Positions 35,454-48,700 of a stretch of DNA of 50,814 nucleotides are shown piece by piece. The stretch is from positions 1-50,814 of the forward strand of contig CAJXSF010000020.1 in assembly GCA_913061515.1 (NCBI GenBank), written 5' to 3'. Positions within the stretch are counted from its first letter, which is position 1, and every line of letters begins with the position of its first letter. The stretch comes from an uncultured Gammaproteobacteria bacterium (GTDB lineage: Bacteria > Pseudomonadota > Gammaproteobacteria > Pseudomonadales > Pseudohongiellaceae). A program made the position numbers and the translations under genes. The notes beneath the pieces are model-generated. The model saw nothing but the letters and a program-made list of their open reading frames with translations, did no database searches and was not told the origin of the DNA.

Positions 35454-36863
35454 ATGTCTGAAAAGACTCTGAAACTTATAAAAGACAACGATGTAAAGTG
35501 GGTTGACCTCCGTTTTACAGATACTAAGGGCAAAGAACAGCACGTAACATTCCCAGCACACGTCGTAAGCGACTCCTTCATGGAAGGCGTTATGTTTGAC
35601 GGCTCGTCTGTTGCGGGATGGAAAGGCATTAACGAGTCGGACATGATTCTGCGTCCTGACGACTCCACTGCCGTACTTGACCCATTTGTTGATGACCCGC
35701 AAGTTAACTTGCGATGCGACATCATCGAACCTAAGACTATGCAAGGCTATAACCGCGACCCACGCTCTGTAGCTCGTCGCGCTGAAGAATATTTGAAATC
35801 TACCGGCATTGGCGATCAAGCTTTCTTTGGCCCCGAGCCAGAGTTCTTCGTATTCGACAACGTCAAATGGAAGACTGAGATGAGCCGCTCATACTTCGAG
35901 ATCGACTCTGAAGAGGCAGCATGGTCATCAGACAAGACTTTCGAAGGCGGTAACAAAGGTCACCGTCCAAAGGTCAAAGGCGGTTACTTCCCAGTTCCTC
36001 CAGTAGACTCATTGCACGACCTACGTTGCGCGATGTGCGACACGATGACTGAAATGGGCCTAGAAGTTGAATTACACCACCACGAAGTTGGCAACGCCGG
36101 CCAGTTGGAAATTGGCACTAAATTCAATTCATTGGTTGCTAAAGCCGACGAAACACAGATTCTTAAATACTGTGTACTGAACACTGCTGATGCTTACGGC
36201 AAAACAGCAACCTTTATGCCTAAGCCTCTTGTAGGCGATAACGGCAGCGGCATGCACGTGCATATGTCTATCGCAAAGGATGGCAAAAACGTTTTCGCCG
36301 GTGACCAATACGCAGGGCTTTCAACTGAAGCACTGTACTACATTGGCGGCATCATCAAGCATGCTAAAGCATTGAACGCCTTTGGTAATGCTTCGACCAA
36401 CTCGTACAAGCGATTGGTTAAAGGTTTTGAAGCACCAACTTTGCTGGCTTACTCTTCACGCAACCGCTCTGCATCGATCCGTATCCCCTACATCCTTGGC
36501 GGCAACCCACGCGCCGTGCGTGTTGAGGTTCGTTTCGGTGACTGTACAGCCAACCCTTATTTGTACTTCGCAGCGCTGCTAATGGCTGGTCTAGACGGCA
36601 TCAAGAACAAGATCCACCCTGGCGATGCAGCCACTAAAGATCTATATGACCTTGAGCCTGAAGAAGAAGCACAAATTCCACGAGTTGCCTATTCTTTAGA
36701 CGAAGCACTGGATGCTTTGGACAAAGATCGTGACTTCCTCAAGGAAGGCGGCGTATTCTGCGACGACTTGATCGATGGGTACATCGAGCTTAAATCAGCA
36801 GATTGCACACGCTTGAACAGTTCAACTCACCCAGTTGAGTTCGACATGTACTACAGCGTGTAA
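35454..36863 (+). CDS. glnA: Glutamine synthetase type I
   Basis: It condenses glutamate and ammonia with ATP and is the main ammonia-assimilating enzyme, a cytoplasmic dodecamer. Recognisable blocks include the beta-grasp domain (1-100), EPEFFVFD with metal-binding Glu, [32 protein letters not shown] and the [12 protein letters not shown]-binding region. Tyr398 in DLYDLEPEE corresponds to the adenylylated Tyr397 of enterics, so GlnE control is likely. The 469-residue length is standard. The gene has an excellent Shine-Dalgarno and is transcribed from the sigma54/NtrC promoter; a terminator follows, before ntrB. Confidence 0.98.
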   Translation: MSEKTLKLIKDNDVKWVDLRFTDTKGKEQHVTFPAHVVSDSFMEGVMFDGSSVAGWKGINESDMILRPDDSTAVLDPFVDDPQVNLRCDIIEPKTMQGYNRDPRSVARRAEEYLKSTGIGDQAFFGPEPEFFVFDNVKWKTEMSRSYFEIDSEEAAWSSDKTFEGGNKGHRPKVKGGYFPVPPVDSLHDLRCAMCDTMTEMGLEVELHHHEVGNAGQLEIGTKFNSLVAKADETQILKYCVLNTADAYGKTATFMPKPLVGDNGSGMHVHMSIAKDGKNVFAGDQYAGLSTEALYYIGGIIKHAKALNAFGNASTNSYKRLVKGFEAPTLLAYSSRNRSASIRIPYILGGNPRAVRVEVRFGDCTANPYLYFAALLMAGLDGIKNKIHPGDAATKDLYDLEPEEEAQIPRVAYSLDEALDALDKDRDFLKEGGVFCDDLIDGYIELKSADCTRLNSSTHPVEFDMYYSV

Positions 36864-36885
36864 TGCCTCACTTCAGCGCATGACG

Positions 36886-36916
36886 AAAAGCCCGGCACTA
36901 TGCTGGGCTTTTTTTT
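36886..36916 (+). terminator. glnA intrinsic terminator
   Basis: AAGCCCGGCA (36888-36897) pairs with TGCTGGGCTT (36901-36910) over a 3-nt loop with one G-U pair, followed by eight Ts. As in enterics, it would reduce glnA read-through into ntrBC. Confidence 0.93.
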
Positions 36917-36976
36917 GCTTGCTTATTCGCCACACCTCTTTGCAAGCCCCGTTACAACTCGCTAAATTTGCCTAAC

Positions 36977-36991
36977 GCACCATATTGGTGC
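36977..36991. promoter_or_regulatory. NtrC operator upstream of ntrB
   Basis: GCACC-ATATT-GGTGC is the third NtrC-type palindrome of the region. It lies after the glnA terminator and 136 bp before the preferred ntrB start. In E. coli an NtrC site over the glnL promoter represses ntrBC, and the same autoregulation is likely here. Confidence 0.85.
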
Positions 36992-37127
36992 ATTGTTCAT
37001 GCAAGCTATGACTGAAATGTGTGTATTTTTCAGAAAACACGCCCTTCGCATGGTTGGTTTATTTATTGCATGTCACCCACTAATGGCGCATGCAGCGTCT
37101 GCAATCTGCACCCCAATAGAGCGTTAC

Positions 37128-38204
37128 GTGAGCACTAAAAATATACATAAGAGACTACTGGACAATTTAAGCACTAGCGTCATCGTCTTTGACGAAGCGC
37201 TAAAGCTGTCCTATATCAATCTAGCCGCAGAGAGCTTGATCGCCATAAGCGGCCGGCAGATCCAAAATGCTTGGATTGGCGATATTTTCTTCAATGCCGA
37301 ACAAGATATCGAAGACATCCGTAACGCATCGATGAACCAACATAGCTTTACAAAGCGGCGCACCGAATTGCACCTCCCCCAAGGGCGAACGATTCTAGTC
37401 GACTACACCATCACGCCATTATTAGAAGCCGAGCACAATCAGGTACTGATGGAATTGCATGGGCTTAATTACGCTGAGCGCATCAACAAAGAAGAGGCCT
37501 TGATCTCTACCCATGAAACGACTCGAGAGCTGGTAAGAGGACTTGCCCATGAGATCAAGAACCCATTAGGAGGGATTCGAGGGGCGGCGCAGCTACTCGC
37601 ACGAGAACTGCCAAATGACGAGTTAAGTGATTACACCAATGTAATCATTGAAGAGGCTGACCGTTTGCACAACCTAGTGGATAGGTTAGTGGGGTCTAAG
37701 AAGTTGCCAGAGCTCAAAGAAATCAATATTCACGAAGTGCTTGAACGAGTCCGCAGTCTGATAGAGGCCGAAGTTGCTGACAAAGACATCCTGATCCAGC
37801 GCAACTATGATCCGAGCATTCCAAACGTCATGGCAGATTCGGAACAATTAATTCAAGCGGTTCTCAATATCGTCCGCAATGCGATGCAGGCTCTCGAAAG
37901 TCCGAACGTTAGACACAAAACAGGCACCATCAATCTCACTACACGCGTGCTGCGCAATGTCACTATTGGGGCAGTGTTTCATCGCCTAGCCGCGCGCATT
38001 GAAATTATCGACAACGGGCCAGGCATTCCCGAAGAGTTAATCTCTAGTATTTTTTACCCAATGATTAGCGGGCGCGCTGAGGGCACAGGCTTAGGACTAT
38101 CGATAGCGCATTCAATCATCAATCAGCACAAGGGCATGATCGAGTGCAGCAGTAAACCAGGCAATACGAGATTCGCTATTTTCATACCCGTTGCTGACAA
38201 ATAA
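37128..38204 (+). CDS. glnL: Nitrogen regulation sensor kinase NtrB (GlnL)
   Basis: NtrB phosphorylates and dephosphorylates NtrC according to PII status. The PAS sensor region (about 10-120) is followed by the H-box LVRGLAHEIKNPLGG with His141 (E. coli His139), N-box NIVRNAMQAL, G1 IDNGPGIP and G2 GTGLGLSIAHSII. GTG 37128 gives 358 residues, the family length, and starts MSTKNIHKRLLDNLST, a typical NtrB N terminus. The frame stays open to 36993, and the extra 45 codons encode a signal-peptide-like hydrophobic stretch; I consider that unlikely to be used because it begins one base after the NtrC operator. ntrC follows after 81 bp. Confidence 0.92.
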   Translation: MSTKNIHKRLLDNLSTSVIVFDEALKLSYINLAAESLIAISGRQIQNAWIGDIFFNAEQDIEDIRNASMNQHSFTKRRTELHLPQGRTILVDYTITPLLEAEHNQVLMELHGLNYAERINKEEALISTHETTRELVRGLAHEIKNPLGGIRGAAQLLARELPNDELSDYTNVIIEEADRLHNLVDRLVGSKKLPELKEINIHEVLERVRSLIEAEVADKDILIQRNYDPSIPNVMADSEQLIQAVLNIVRNAMQALESPNVRHKTGTINLTTRVLRNVTIGAVFHRLAARIEIIDNGPGIPEELISSIFYPMISGRAEGTGLGLSIAHSIINQHKGMIECSSKPGNTRFAIFIPVADK

Positions 38205-38285
38205 ATAATGAAAGCAAAATTTATTATACGACATCTGGGCTCCATTGTTTATGCCCAAAAAACTCTATGAACAGGACGAATGATT

Positions 38286-39701
38286 ATGAGTAAGCACAAT
38301 TCAGTCTGGGTACTTGATGACGATAAGTCGATTCGCTGGGTGCTAGAGAAATCATTAACTCGAACAGGGGTAAACACCCAGTGTTTTGAGAACGGCGAAG
38401 ACCTACTTCATCGTTTAGAACGTGAGCGACCTGACGCCATCATTAGTGACATTCGCATGCCTGGCATCAATGGGCTCGACCTGCTCTCCACTGTTCATGA
38501 TCAGTATCCTTTATTGCCAGTAATCATCATGACAGCACACTCTGATCTTGATAGTGCGGTTTCCTCTTATAGCCGTGGCGCTTTCGAATACCTTCCCAAA
38601 CCATTCGATATTGACGAAGCAGTTGCGATGACTGTGCGCGCATTGGAGCATGCCAAAGAGAAAAGCGTTGATGCACCAGTGCAGTCGTTCGAAACCCCTA
38701 AGGACATTATTGGCGAGGCCCCTGCGATGCAGGAGGTGTTTCGCGCAATCGGACGACTATCTCAATCGAACATCACCGTATTGATTAACGGCGAGTCAGG
38801 TACTGGTAAAGAACTCGTGGCCCATGCCTTACACAGGCACAGCCCGCGCAAAGACAAACAGTTTATTGCACTAAACGTGGCAGCTATACCGAAGGATCTT
38901 ATCGAATCAGAACTCTTCGGCCATGAGAAAGGTGCGTTCACAGGCGCTACGGCACAGCGCACTGGCCGCTTCGAACAAGCCAATGGCGGCACACTGTTTC
39001 TTGACGAAATCGGGGATATGCCCGCTGACACCCAAACACGCCTATTGCGCGTTCTCAGCGATGGCGAGTTCTATCGCGTTGGGGGACACACTCCGATAAA
39101 GGTCGACGTGAGAATCATTGCCGCGACACACCAAAATCTCGAGGCCCTTGTCGGCAAACATCTTTTCCGGGAAGATTTATTCCACCGCCTGAACGTGATC
39201 AGAATCCATATTCCTAGGTTGAGAGATCGCCGCGAAGACATTCCTCGTTTGGCACAACACTTCCTAGCCAAGGCGGCAGAGGAGCTCGAAACCGAACCAA
39301 AAATCTTCCGCCCAGAAACAGAAAAATATTTAACCGGCTTGAACTGGCCAGGTAATGTGCGTCAGCTTGAAAACTTCTGTCGCTGGATAACCGTGATGGC
39401 TTCAAGCCGAGAAGTTCACATTGATGATCTACCACCAGAGTTGATGGAAGTCCAAGCACAAGTCTCCAACGCTGGCAGTTGGTCACAGTTACTGTACAAC
39501 TGGGCTGACCAGGAACTTAATCTTGGCCACCGCGAAATTCTCAATCAGGCAACACCGGTGTTCGAGCGCACCATGATTGAAGTGGCATTGAAACACACCG
39601 CTGGGCGCAGACGCGATGCAGCAATGCTACTTGGTTGGGGACGTAACACTCTGACTAGGAAGATCAAAGAGCTAGAGATAGACAGCACTGATGAGGGTTA
39701 G
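38286..39701 (+). CDS. glnG: Nitrogen regulation response regulator NtrC (GlnG)
   Basis: NtrC is the sigma54 enhancer-binding activator of glnA and other nitrogen genes. The receiver domain (about 5-120) has the phospho-acceptor Asp55 in IISDIRMPG. The AAA+ domain has Walker A GESGTGKE, the sigma54-contact loop GAFTGA in FGHEKGAFTGA, GGTLFLDEIGDMP and arginine-finger region RLRDRREDIPRL. A Fis-type helix-turn-helix ends the protein (RRRDAAMLLGWGRNTLTRKIKEL). The 471-residue length is typical. ATG 38286 is preferred to ATG 38280 because AGGA lies 9 nt upstream. Its own binding sites are predicted at 35121, 35152 and 36977. Confidence 0.97.
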   Translation: MSKHNSVWVLDDDKSIRWVLEKSLTRTGVNTQCFENGEDLLHRLERERPDAIISDIRMPGINGLDLLSTVHDQYPLLPVIIMTAHSDLDSAVSSYSRGAFEYLPKPFDIDEAVAMTVRALEHAKEKSVDAPVQSFETPKDIIGEAPAMQEVFRAIGRLSQSNITVLINGESGTGKELVAHALHRHSPRKDKQFIALNVAAIPKDLIESELFGHEKGAFTGATAQRTGRFEQANGGTLFLDEIGDMPADTQTRLLRVLSDGEFYRVGGHTPIKVDVRIIAATHQNLEALVGKHLFREDLFHRLNVIRIHIPRLRDRREDIPRLAQHFLAKAAEELETEPKIFRPETEKYLTGLNWPGNVRQLENFCRWITVMASSREVHIDDLPPELMEVQAQVSNAGSWSQLLYNWADQELNLGHREILNQATPVFERTMIEVALKHTAGRRRDAAMLLGWGRNTLTRKIKELEIDSTDEG

Positions 39702-39704
39702 AAA

Positions 39705-39746
39705 AACCGTGGCGATCACTTTAACTTTTCAGTGATCGCCACATTG
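39705..39746. terminator. Hairpin between convergent ntrC and giant mshQ-like gene
   Basis: GTGGCGATCACT (39709-39720) pairs perfectly with AGTGATCGCCAC (39731-39742), a 12-bp stem with a 10-nt loop. Read on the minus strand it is followed by GGTTTTT, a fair terminator for the giant gene. The plus side has a poorer T-tract (ATTGGTTT). Confidence 0.85.
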
Positions 39747-39748
39747 GT

Positions 39749-42700
39749 TTATGGCGACGGACTATTGTAAATTTCCTGCCAATTGATAATGCGGTCATGC
39801 ATACGGTACTGGCCAAACTCTATTTGCCCTGTTGGGTTTTCATTGTAGTCATTATCTGCGTCATCCCATTCAAAACTTAGATAACTCAAACCTGCGGCAT
39901 TCAAATCTAAAGTGATGTCCACTGTGCCGCTATTATTTTCACCGGGCGCAGAGGTCTCTAGCGGGCTATCTGAAGGGGTTGCTACGTTTTCAAAACCTTG
40001 CGTTTGCCCCTCCAAGAACGTCACCGTGTCTGGCGTGGTAAGGCTTGTCTCCCCAGAGTCTAGATCATCGGTATAAGTGCCATTGACAAAACTCAGATCA
40101 TCAACGTCGATAATGCTGCAGTTATCCAGAGTATTGCGCACAAACTCAGAGCCATTGTAGTACTCCACCAAGAATGTCAGTGCCAAATCTTCGGTTTCTG
40201 GGCCATAGGCATTATTCACTATCATGCGCCCATAGCGGAACTCGTGCTCGTCTATAAGATAATACAAGGCTGTACCAGGCTCAGTCGGCAACACGTCAAG
40301 ATCGACATTAAGCTCCCCTAAAGGTGTCAATGGGTCAACTCGAGCTGGGTCCACACTTACCCCATCGTTATCCGTTGGTTTAAAGGCGATTTGCATATCC
40401 GGGAACGGACCGTCAGGGGTTGCCGGTGTAGCCCGCTGAAATTTCATATTTCCCGTTAGCGATAGAACTCCATTATTCCATGTGGCACCGAAACTAGTTG
40501 GCAAGCTCACATTCGCAAGTCGACTGGAGTAGTCCACATCGTCAGCTGCATCCACATCATCGATAGCTACCAAAGTAAGTTCAGAGAACGTATCGAGCTT
40601 CGCGTAATCGCCGCGATAATTGACAGTGGTATAATTACCGCTATCGGTTAAGCCTTTTGCCGCTAACTCTAACTCTAACTGGAACGATTCATCCATATAG
40701 GTAAAGGCAGAATCGGGCGTACATGAAGCATCCGCTCGACCCAATAGATCGCTTTGAGTCACACTAAATAAGTTGGGGACGAAGCGCCCAACATTGAGTA
40801 CACGACCTTCGACATTCGCGGTTCCTAAGTATGGAATCACCACATCGCTGCCATTGACTATATCGGCACGCAGATCAATTACTCCTACCTCGTTGTAAAC
40901 AATGCTATGGGTGTTGATGCCCGATGAGAAGCCGTCAAAATCATCATTACTCAATTCACCATCAATGCCGCCGGGCACCTTAGTCTCAATGATGCTAAGT
41001 TTGACGCTGTAATCCCCAGCATCTGAATCGACATCGAAATTTGGTGTGGCATGATTGTCCGACAAGTCGGCACCACTATCAGGCACGCCGTCGTTATTGC
41101 TGTCATCACCAGACTCCCAAGCAACGGCAGTCACCGTAGTATCGAATGCTTGACCGGCCACTCGCCATACACTTCCAGTATGGTCAGCGGAGTAGGATTG
41201 GTCGGCCGCGCCATTATTCTCACGCCCGTCACTGAAATCGATATCGAAACCAAAAGGACGCACGATAAATTGATTGCTTGTCGCGGTAATCGTATCACCT
41301 GACTTTGTTGCCAATAGCGGATCCACATTATCGCCCAATGGGATATTAAACTCGGTATGCAAGCGCATTCTTCCCACATCGGAGTAATTGATCACGATCG
41401 GCGCACCGGGCACCCCACCACCGACATCAGTAAGAGTGATATTAACATCTGTGTAATTAACGGTATCGCCTTCGTCGACTAGTGCAACCTCGGTACCATT
41501 CACTTCGAATGTCTCCGTGGCTGTTACACACGCCGTTGGGTCTTCACACTCTGCAGCAAAGCCTAGCTCTAAGGTTTCACCGATATCAAACAGTGGCTCA
41601 CAGACGCCTGGATTTGTACCAGACGAGTTAACGGCCTGCACATAAAGCACCGAAGCATTTGGTGCGACATTAGACGGCTTACCAGCTATTTGCAAAGGGA
41701 TAGGGGTAACAGCATCGCCAGTCCCCGAGTTGAGAACGCGTAAGCCTACTTGTGACACCGAGTAGTTAGGGTCTTCCGTGCCGATCTCAGTATTGGCGTT
41801 GTCAGTTACATTGATATTGACCACTTCTGGGTCAGACAGCGGCCCAGTGTAATCGTAGTGGAAGGTGACACTGTCCTCGTTCGCCGGGAATGTATAGCTA
41901 GCCGCACCGTCATTTACGCTGCCATTGTTCAAAGTACCCGAGCCGGCAATTACGCGAGACCAATTGCCGCGGGTTGGAGAGCTCGTCAAATAGATTGTAA
42001 TTGCACCGGGTAAAACCGCGGAGTGAGCTGCATCATGCGCGGTGATTTTCACCTCGGCCCCAACACAGGCTACACCTGAAGCGGTCCCGTTAGTCACACC
42101 ATTGATGTCGATTTCGTAATGGTTGACCCCTAATGGGCTCACATTACAATCACTCGTCTCTGCTGTCAGCTTCACATTATCAATCGAGAAAGTTCCGCCG
42201 GCAGCATAACCAGCGGAGATTCGAAACCGAATTTGTGTGGTTTCAGTAGGCGTACCACCCAGCACACTCGTAAGATTCAAATTACCAGAAAGTCCACTGC
42301 CATTGGCCAAGTTAGGCAACGTCGTGCCTCGCTTATAAGTCGCGACATTTACCCAAGCTGCAGCAGAACTATGGCGAGCCTCCACTACGAACTCGCCCGC
42401 TGCGCCAAGGCTTGTAAAGTCATAGGCAAAATTTAGCAGCAAGTCAGAGCTCAAAGTAGCGCCGCTCAAATCGATCGTGCGTACAAGACTAGCGTTTGAC
42501 GTCCCACTAGCGCGCCTAAAGACTGCTTTGCCACCAAAGACTCGCACATTGCCAGCGCTAGCCCCAGCACCACCACTAGCGTCGTCAGTCTCTTCCCAAT
42601 TGGTGGCCCAACCATTAGTGCCATCCTGGTTTGCATAAGAAACGGTACTGAAGTTGTCTAAGTAATTAAGAGTGACACCTTCTGTATAGGTAAACACAGG

Positions 42701-45700
42701 CGCCTCTGAGCCAACGCCTGGTGGATGGCCTTCACGCGCAATACCATTGGTGACATCAACATTGACCGGCCCACCAGCAGACTGTTTCAAGCTTAGGACT
42801 ACTGTGCCACCATCGCCTGGTACAAATGTATAGATTGCTGCGCCATCATCTGCAGTGCCATTATTGAGCGACCCACCACCATTAATAAGCGCCCAGTCAC
42901 CCTCATTATTATTCGTCGTTAGCCTAATAGAGCCAGAATAATCGGTATCGCGGCTATGCCCTAGACCTTCGTGCTTACTGATACGCAAATACAGCCCAGT
43001 AGCAGAACAGACGCTAGGGTCGCCACCAACCTCTGAAATACGGAAATGCCCGATATAGCCGTCTTCGACAACATGCAGGGCGTCAATAAGAAGATCACTG
43101 GTGTTGCCTGTGCTTTCAAAAACCCCAGACTCCACATTACCTAAAAATAGATTTTCAGTTGCGAGGCCAGAAGTTTCATCAATCTGGGTAACGTCATCTT
43201 GCGAAGCATAAGTCCCACCAACAGGGTCATTACTGGGCCCCGCGCCTGTATTCACAGAATCATCGGCCGTGTCTTGGAAAGTGAATATATTCGACTCTAT
43301 TGTCGCCGTTGGGTCAGTTGGATCTACGCGTCGATAGTAACCCGTAGCGATCGCCAAATCATCGCTGCCGCCACTTGCAAGATAGTCCGATACATCGAAT
43401 ATTTCTTGCGCAGCACCACCACTCGGATCAATTCGATAGATACTATTATTATCAATCGGTAGATTATTCGTACCAATGGTTGAGCCAGGCCCAGCCGCAG
43501 TCACAGCGATATCGACAGTGCCATCCTCGTTTACATATACCGCCGTAATATTATTATCGTCTGGATTTGCGCCCCCAAAGATTGCACTGCCGTCAAATAA
43601 CATTGAGGTAGTGCCTAGAATCGGATCATAGACCACCAAGTCCCCTGGCTCGAATGCGAGTAGGTTACCGCCAACCCCAATACTGCTAGAGTTTTTTGCC
43701 GAAATGACAATATGGCCATTCTTCAATAAGTGCACCGCATCGGCGTCATTAATATTGAAGCCTAGGGCATCATTGTCCAAAAACATCTGCGCGGTATCAG
43801 TAAGTGGGTCGTAAATAAAATAATCGTCATCTTCTATGCCACTCAGCCCACCTATGGTCGTCTGCTCTCCTGCGGAACTTACTGATAGTAAAAATCTTTC
43901 CTGCGAGGCAACGGGCGGCCCAACAATTTGTGTGACATCGGTATCTGAGTCATTCGTATCATCAATATCAAAATTGAAGGCGCCTGGCGAGACAGACGCG
44001 ACGTTAGTGACAAAGTCGCCATCCGGACCTGTTACATCGACTGTTAAAAGAATATCAGTACTTTGCCCTACCCCTAATGGCCCTGCAAAAGTACATACTA
44101 AATTACCCGGTGGAGTAGGGCACGACCAACCCGTTCCGCCCGCCGATTGGAAAGTGACACCCGTCGGGTCAATGTCGTTTACCGTAATCGTGGTCGTTGT
44201 TGCATCCGGCCCATTATTAGTAACACGCAGTGTATAAACACCTTCTTCACCGCTTTCCAAAACGTCTTCAACAAATTTATCGATCTCTAAATCAACTTGT
44301 ACGCCTTTAACAACCGTCGTTACGCTATCAACATTGTTGTTATTTGCTTGCTTATCGTCTAAATCATTGATATCGATATTACCGCCCTCAAGATCATTGA
44401 CGTTGTCAAATTGAGGGGATTTATCGCAATCTTCGGGATCTGGTATTACGCCATTACTTGTAGCCGGGCAATTACCACCCGAATGCAATAACCGCACTGA
44501 ATTTTTTGTACTATTATTCTGCAATGGGAAATCGGTACTATCACCTACATCTACAGTCAGAGTAATTGGCGGTAAAGATTCTCCTCCTGCCAACTGACCA
44601 GAAGTCGCACCACCTGTCCAGGTTGTGGCAATGTCGTAAATACATGAGTATGCACCAGGGTCTAGTGTCACACTACACGACCATCCCGTACCGGAAGCAC
44701 CACTTGCATCAGCAAAGGTCATTCCATTTGGAAGAACACCTGCCACCAAAATTTCACCATTCGCAAAATCATTAGTCACTGCACCAGACACCGAGCCGTC
44801 GCCATTGTTTCTCACATCAATTTGGTAGCTGCCGGTGCCATTGACTTTAAAAGTGCTTAGCTCACTTAGTATTACTTCGATATCAGCTACAGGAGAGTTC
44901 GTAACACTGATAACTTCCGAAATAAGCATTACAAGGTCTTGCTCTGCACTATATCGAGTCGTAAGTTTTTCCGCCTCTGTCTGTGCAAATGGGTATAGCT
45001 CATCGGACGGCGTAGCTCCTTTAATATAGTGGGTGTCGACATCAATTCCCCATGTATTGCCGAAGCGCGGACCACCTGAGTTAACTTGTGGCCCCGGCTC
45101 GTCGATCTCGTATCCATCACCGTTAGTACCACCTGCTGAATTAAACTCAAAATAGTCTCCAACCAGATTAAATAGAGGCCGGGTAACTGTAGAGTTAAAT
45201 TCTTGCCCTACTGGGTTCAACGAAGTAGTAATATTAGAAAAGGCTGTTGAGTTTGGCGCTGTCTGAAGCCCAAGCCCTTCTGCGCTGTCAGGAGAGTTAA
45301 GTGTTTCATCCCCTTCTAAAGTAATGTGTGTTAACTGACCATTCGGCACAGTATTACCGTCAGGTGACGCCATACGGAAATTTCGAGGCACCAAAGTGAA
45401 GGAAGAGTCTTGAAACGGCTGAAAGCCTTGAAACAAGTTAACAACGCGCAGGCGCTCGTTTGGGTGCTCATAAATAACCACCATTCCCCAACCACCTGCG
45501 CATGCCTGAGAAGCATTCCAAGGTGCACCACTTTGTACCGTTAGATTTTTAAGTGTAAAGCTAGCACTAGCGGTAACGACAGCAGTGATATTTTTATAAC
45601 CGGTGAAATAGTCGACATCATTTGAGCCAGTATTATTGATCAGGTATATTTCATCCGCAGTGATTGGCACTTCACTCCCGGTAATACCAAAATCGACTTC

Positions 45701-48700
45701 GTCGTCCACCTGCCCTAAATCATCACTCCCCGAGCCACCCCAATAAAGATGCGCGGCCACCACTGTCGCTCCTGCAGGGAGCGTCAAAGTAGCCGAAGCC
45801 CCCGTGGCGAAGTTCACAAAGTTACATCCTAACGGGGTAGGACTATCTTCGTTATAGGTAGAACGTAAGGTAGCGCCGATCGCCCGATAACTCATATTCC
45901 CTGAATAAGTTTCCTCAAGAAGCACCGGCACATAGTCTTGCGCTAATGGCGCTCCGGCAACCAATGGCTCAAACGCCACTACAACCTGTGTTCCTAAAAA
46001 CTCATTATAGAACTGCAGCTCATCCTCTATACTGGTTATACCGGCAGCAGGAAGCCGGCCTGCCGCCCCAATAAATCGAGCAGTAGAAGCATTAGGGTTG
46101 GCGCCTGGCCTTGGGTTAGCAACAGGGGTTGGGGCTTGCCCAAACTCTCTTTCTAGGTAATCTGGAACAGGAGTGTTAGCGGGCCAGTAATACTCTCCCG
46201 CATAACTAGTAGCAACGACAACAAGGGAGTTATTCTCCTGGGTGGTTATATCGGTTGTTAACGGCCCAGAACCCGATGACGTGTTTACCGGACCTGTCGC
46301 TGCCGGTGTCGCCGCGACAGGTATGATTTGCTCAACCCCGTTCACCGCTAACAGGCACATGGCTCTTTCAGTCGAACCACCAGTGAAAGACCCAGTATAC
46401 GGGCCCGTACCGCTTGGCAAGTCTACCTCTAATATCCCCCAAATTTCTGTGTTACTTTGACTGCCGCCCCCGCTCGCACTGGTGCGGCTAATCAAAGTCA
46501 TCGGCTGACTTGCGAACGTGGCTGTAGCGACGTTCGTTAATGATGTGCCCGACACCATCATGAGGACCATTCTGCCACGTTGATTTGCAATAGGAGACTG
46601 AGCGGGAATTGACAACGTCGCACTGTTGCCGACTACACACGATGCATCACCACTCACCGCCGGCAAGCATGAACTTACAGTAAGGTCAGGATCATTCAAT
46701 ACGTCGACAATAATTGCATTGTCAGTGGCATCAAAATTGACAAGTTCTGAATGTGGGGTACTAAAATCGAGAATGACTACACCGTCGTCATCGGCATCGA
46801 ATTTGTAACTAGCAATGCCATTGTCATCACCGACCGATTCAGTAAGTAGGCCATCACCAGTGTTCACCAACCAATTGCCATGCAGCGTGTTGGTGCTCAA
46901 AGTAATCGTGCCTTCATAATCTTCGGCAAGGCCACCGAGACTGTCTCGAATGGTAAAGGTGACAGCTTCGACCTCACAGGCAGTGCTATTGCCACTGTGA
47001 CTTATCTCGATCTTACATAAACCTACGGCGATATTTTTATCGTATGTATTGCTGCTGCTTTGCGGGTCAGTGGTAGCGCCATCAGTAATATTAATGTTCA
47101 CTACACCATCTGCCCCAGGATGGGTAAAACGCAGCACTATGACGCCAGCATCTCCTGCCACAAATTGATAAGTAGCACCTCCGTCTCCACTAATCGGATC
47201 GGTTAAAGTACCCTCTGCATTTGCAGCAACGCTAGTTTTAGCCCAAGTACCTCGACCAGAGCTAGTCGAGAGATTAATGGTCCCCGTATACCCTGTCACT
47301 GTGGCACCGCCACTATCCACTAGGGTAATAGTGATCTCTTCAGGTGAGCATACATCCATCGCTTCGCTATGAGTAACGCGGAAAGTACAGGCGCTCACTA
47401 CTAAATTCGGGTCATAAATACCGGCAGGCGCGCTAACACCGCTAGCGGTCACATTAAAATTCACCGTCTCAGCAATATTATCCTGAAAATTCAAAATTAT
47501 TTGGCCGGCATCGCTCGCAAGGAATGTATATGTCGCCGCGCCATCGTTGGCCGCGCCATTATCCAAGGTGCCAAGTGCATTACTTGGAGTGCTAGATTTG
47601 GTCCAATTCCCCCCTGTGGTGCCAGTCGTCGTTAAATTAACATTGCCCGCGTAAGTGGTCACCAGCGCACCATTGGCGTAAACACCAATCGTAATCGCAT
47701 CCGGTGTGCACACATTACCTGCGGTATCATGACTGATGCGGAAGGAACACGTCGCAACGTTTAGCCCTCCCGCATAATTCTCAGTTCCGATGCTCCCCGC
47801 ATTGGCGTCAAACGTATAGGTCCCTACGGATGGCGCTGAAAAATTAAGAACTACCGAACCAGCATCAGCAACTGCAAATTCATATTGGGCGGTACCATTA
47901 TTTGCGGTTAAGTTGTCGAACCGCGCAGGAGTGCCAGTATTTAGGGTGTAGTTGCCAAGGTTTAGGCTATTGGAGATTGTTACCACGCCTGTAAAGTTTG
48001 AAACTGGATTTGAGTTTGAATCCACAACACTGATTGTTACTGGTGTTGATGCAGCGCATACCCCTGTTGTTGCCACATGGGAAACTTCTAAATGGTAGGT
48101 CAATATCGAAACAGTATTAGACTCGACAAAATTTGCTGTACCAGTTGGCGTAAAACGAATTCTTCGATCGCCGACAGCTCCAGTTATTTGCAAATTGTCG
48201 AAAGTCGCTCGGCCATTTGCAGCGGTGGTTCTAGTAAGTGTACCGCCAAGCGTGCCGGCGCCTGAGCCTATTGCAGCGGTAATATTGACTCCACTCACCG
48301 GGTTACCAGCACCATCGAGCAACTCGACAATGGTCGATTGATTAAAGACGGCTCCACTTACAGCTGAGCTAGAAGGTTGTTGGATGATCCGTAATGTAGG
48401 CGCAACATAGCGAACGATAACTACGCCCGAACCACCATTCGCACCCCCGACGTTATTATTACCGCCACCACCGCCACCACCGGTATTAGCGGCACCCGCC
48501 GTTGCTGGCGTGTCATTTCGGCCACCGGCGCCACCACCGCCGTTGCCACCCGCGCCCACAGCACCTGAGTTCTGTGCAGCACCACCGCCGCCGCCGCCAG
48601 CATAGAATATTGATGTGCCAGTAATGTTATAGGCTAGACCGACACCGCCATTGCCACCGTTCTCACCCGAGGTGCCAGATAAATTTTGCCCTGCACCGCC

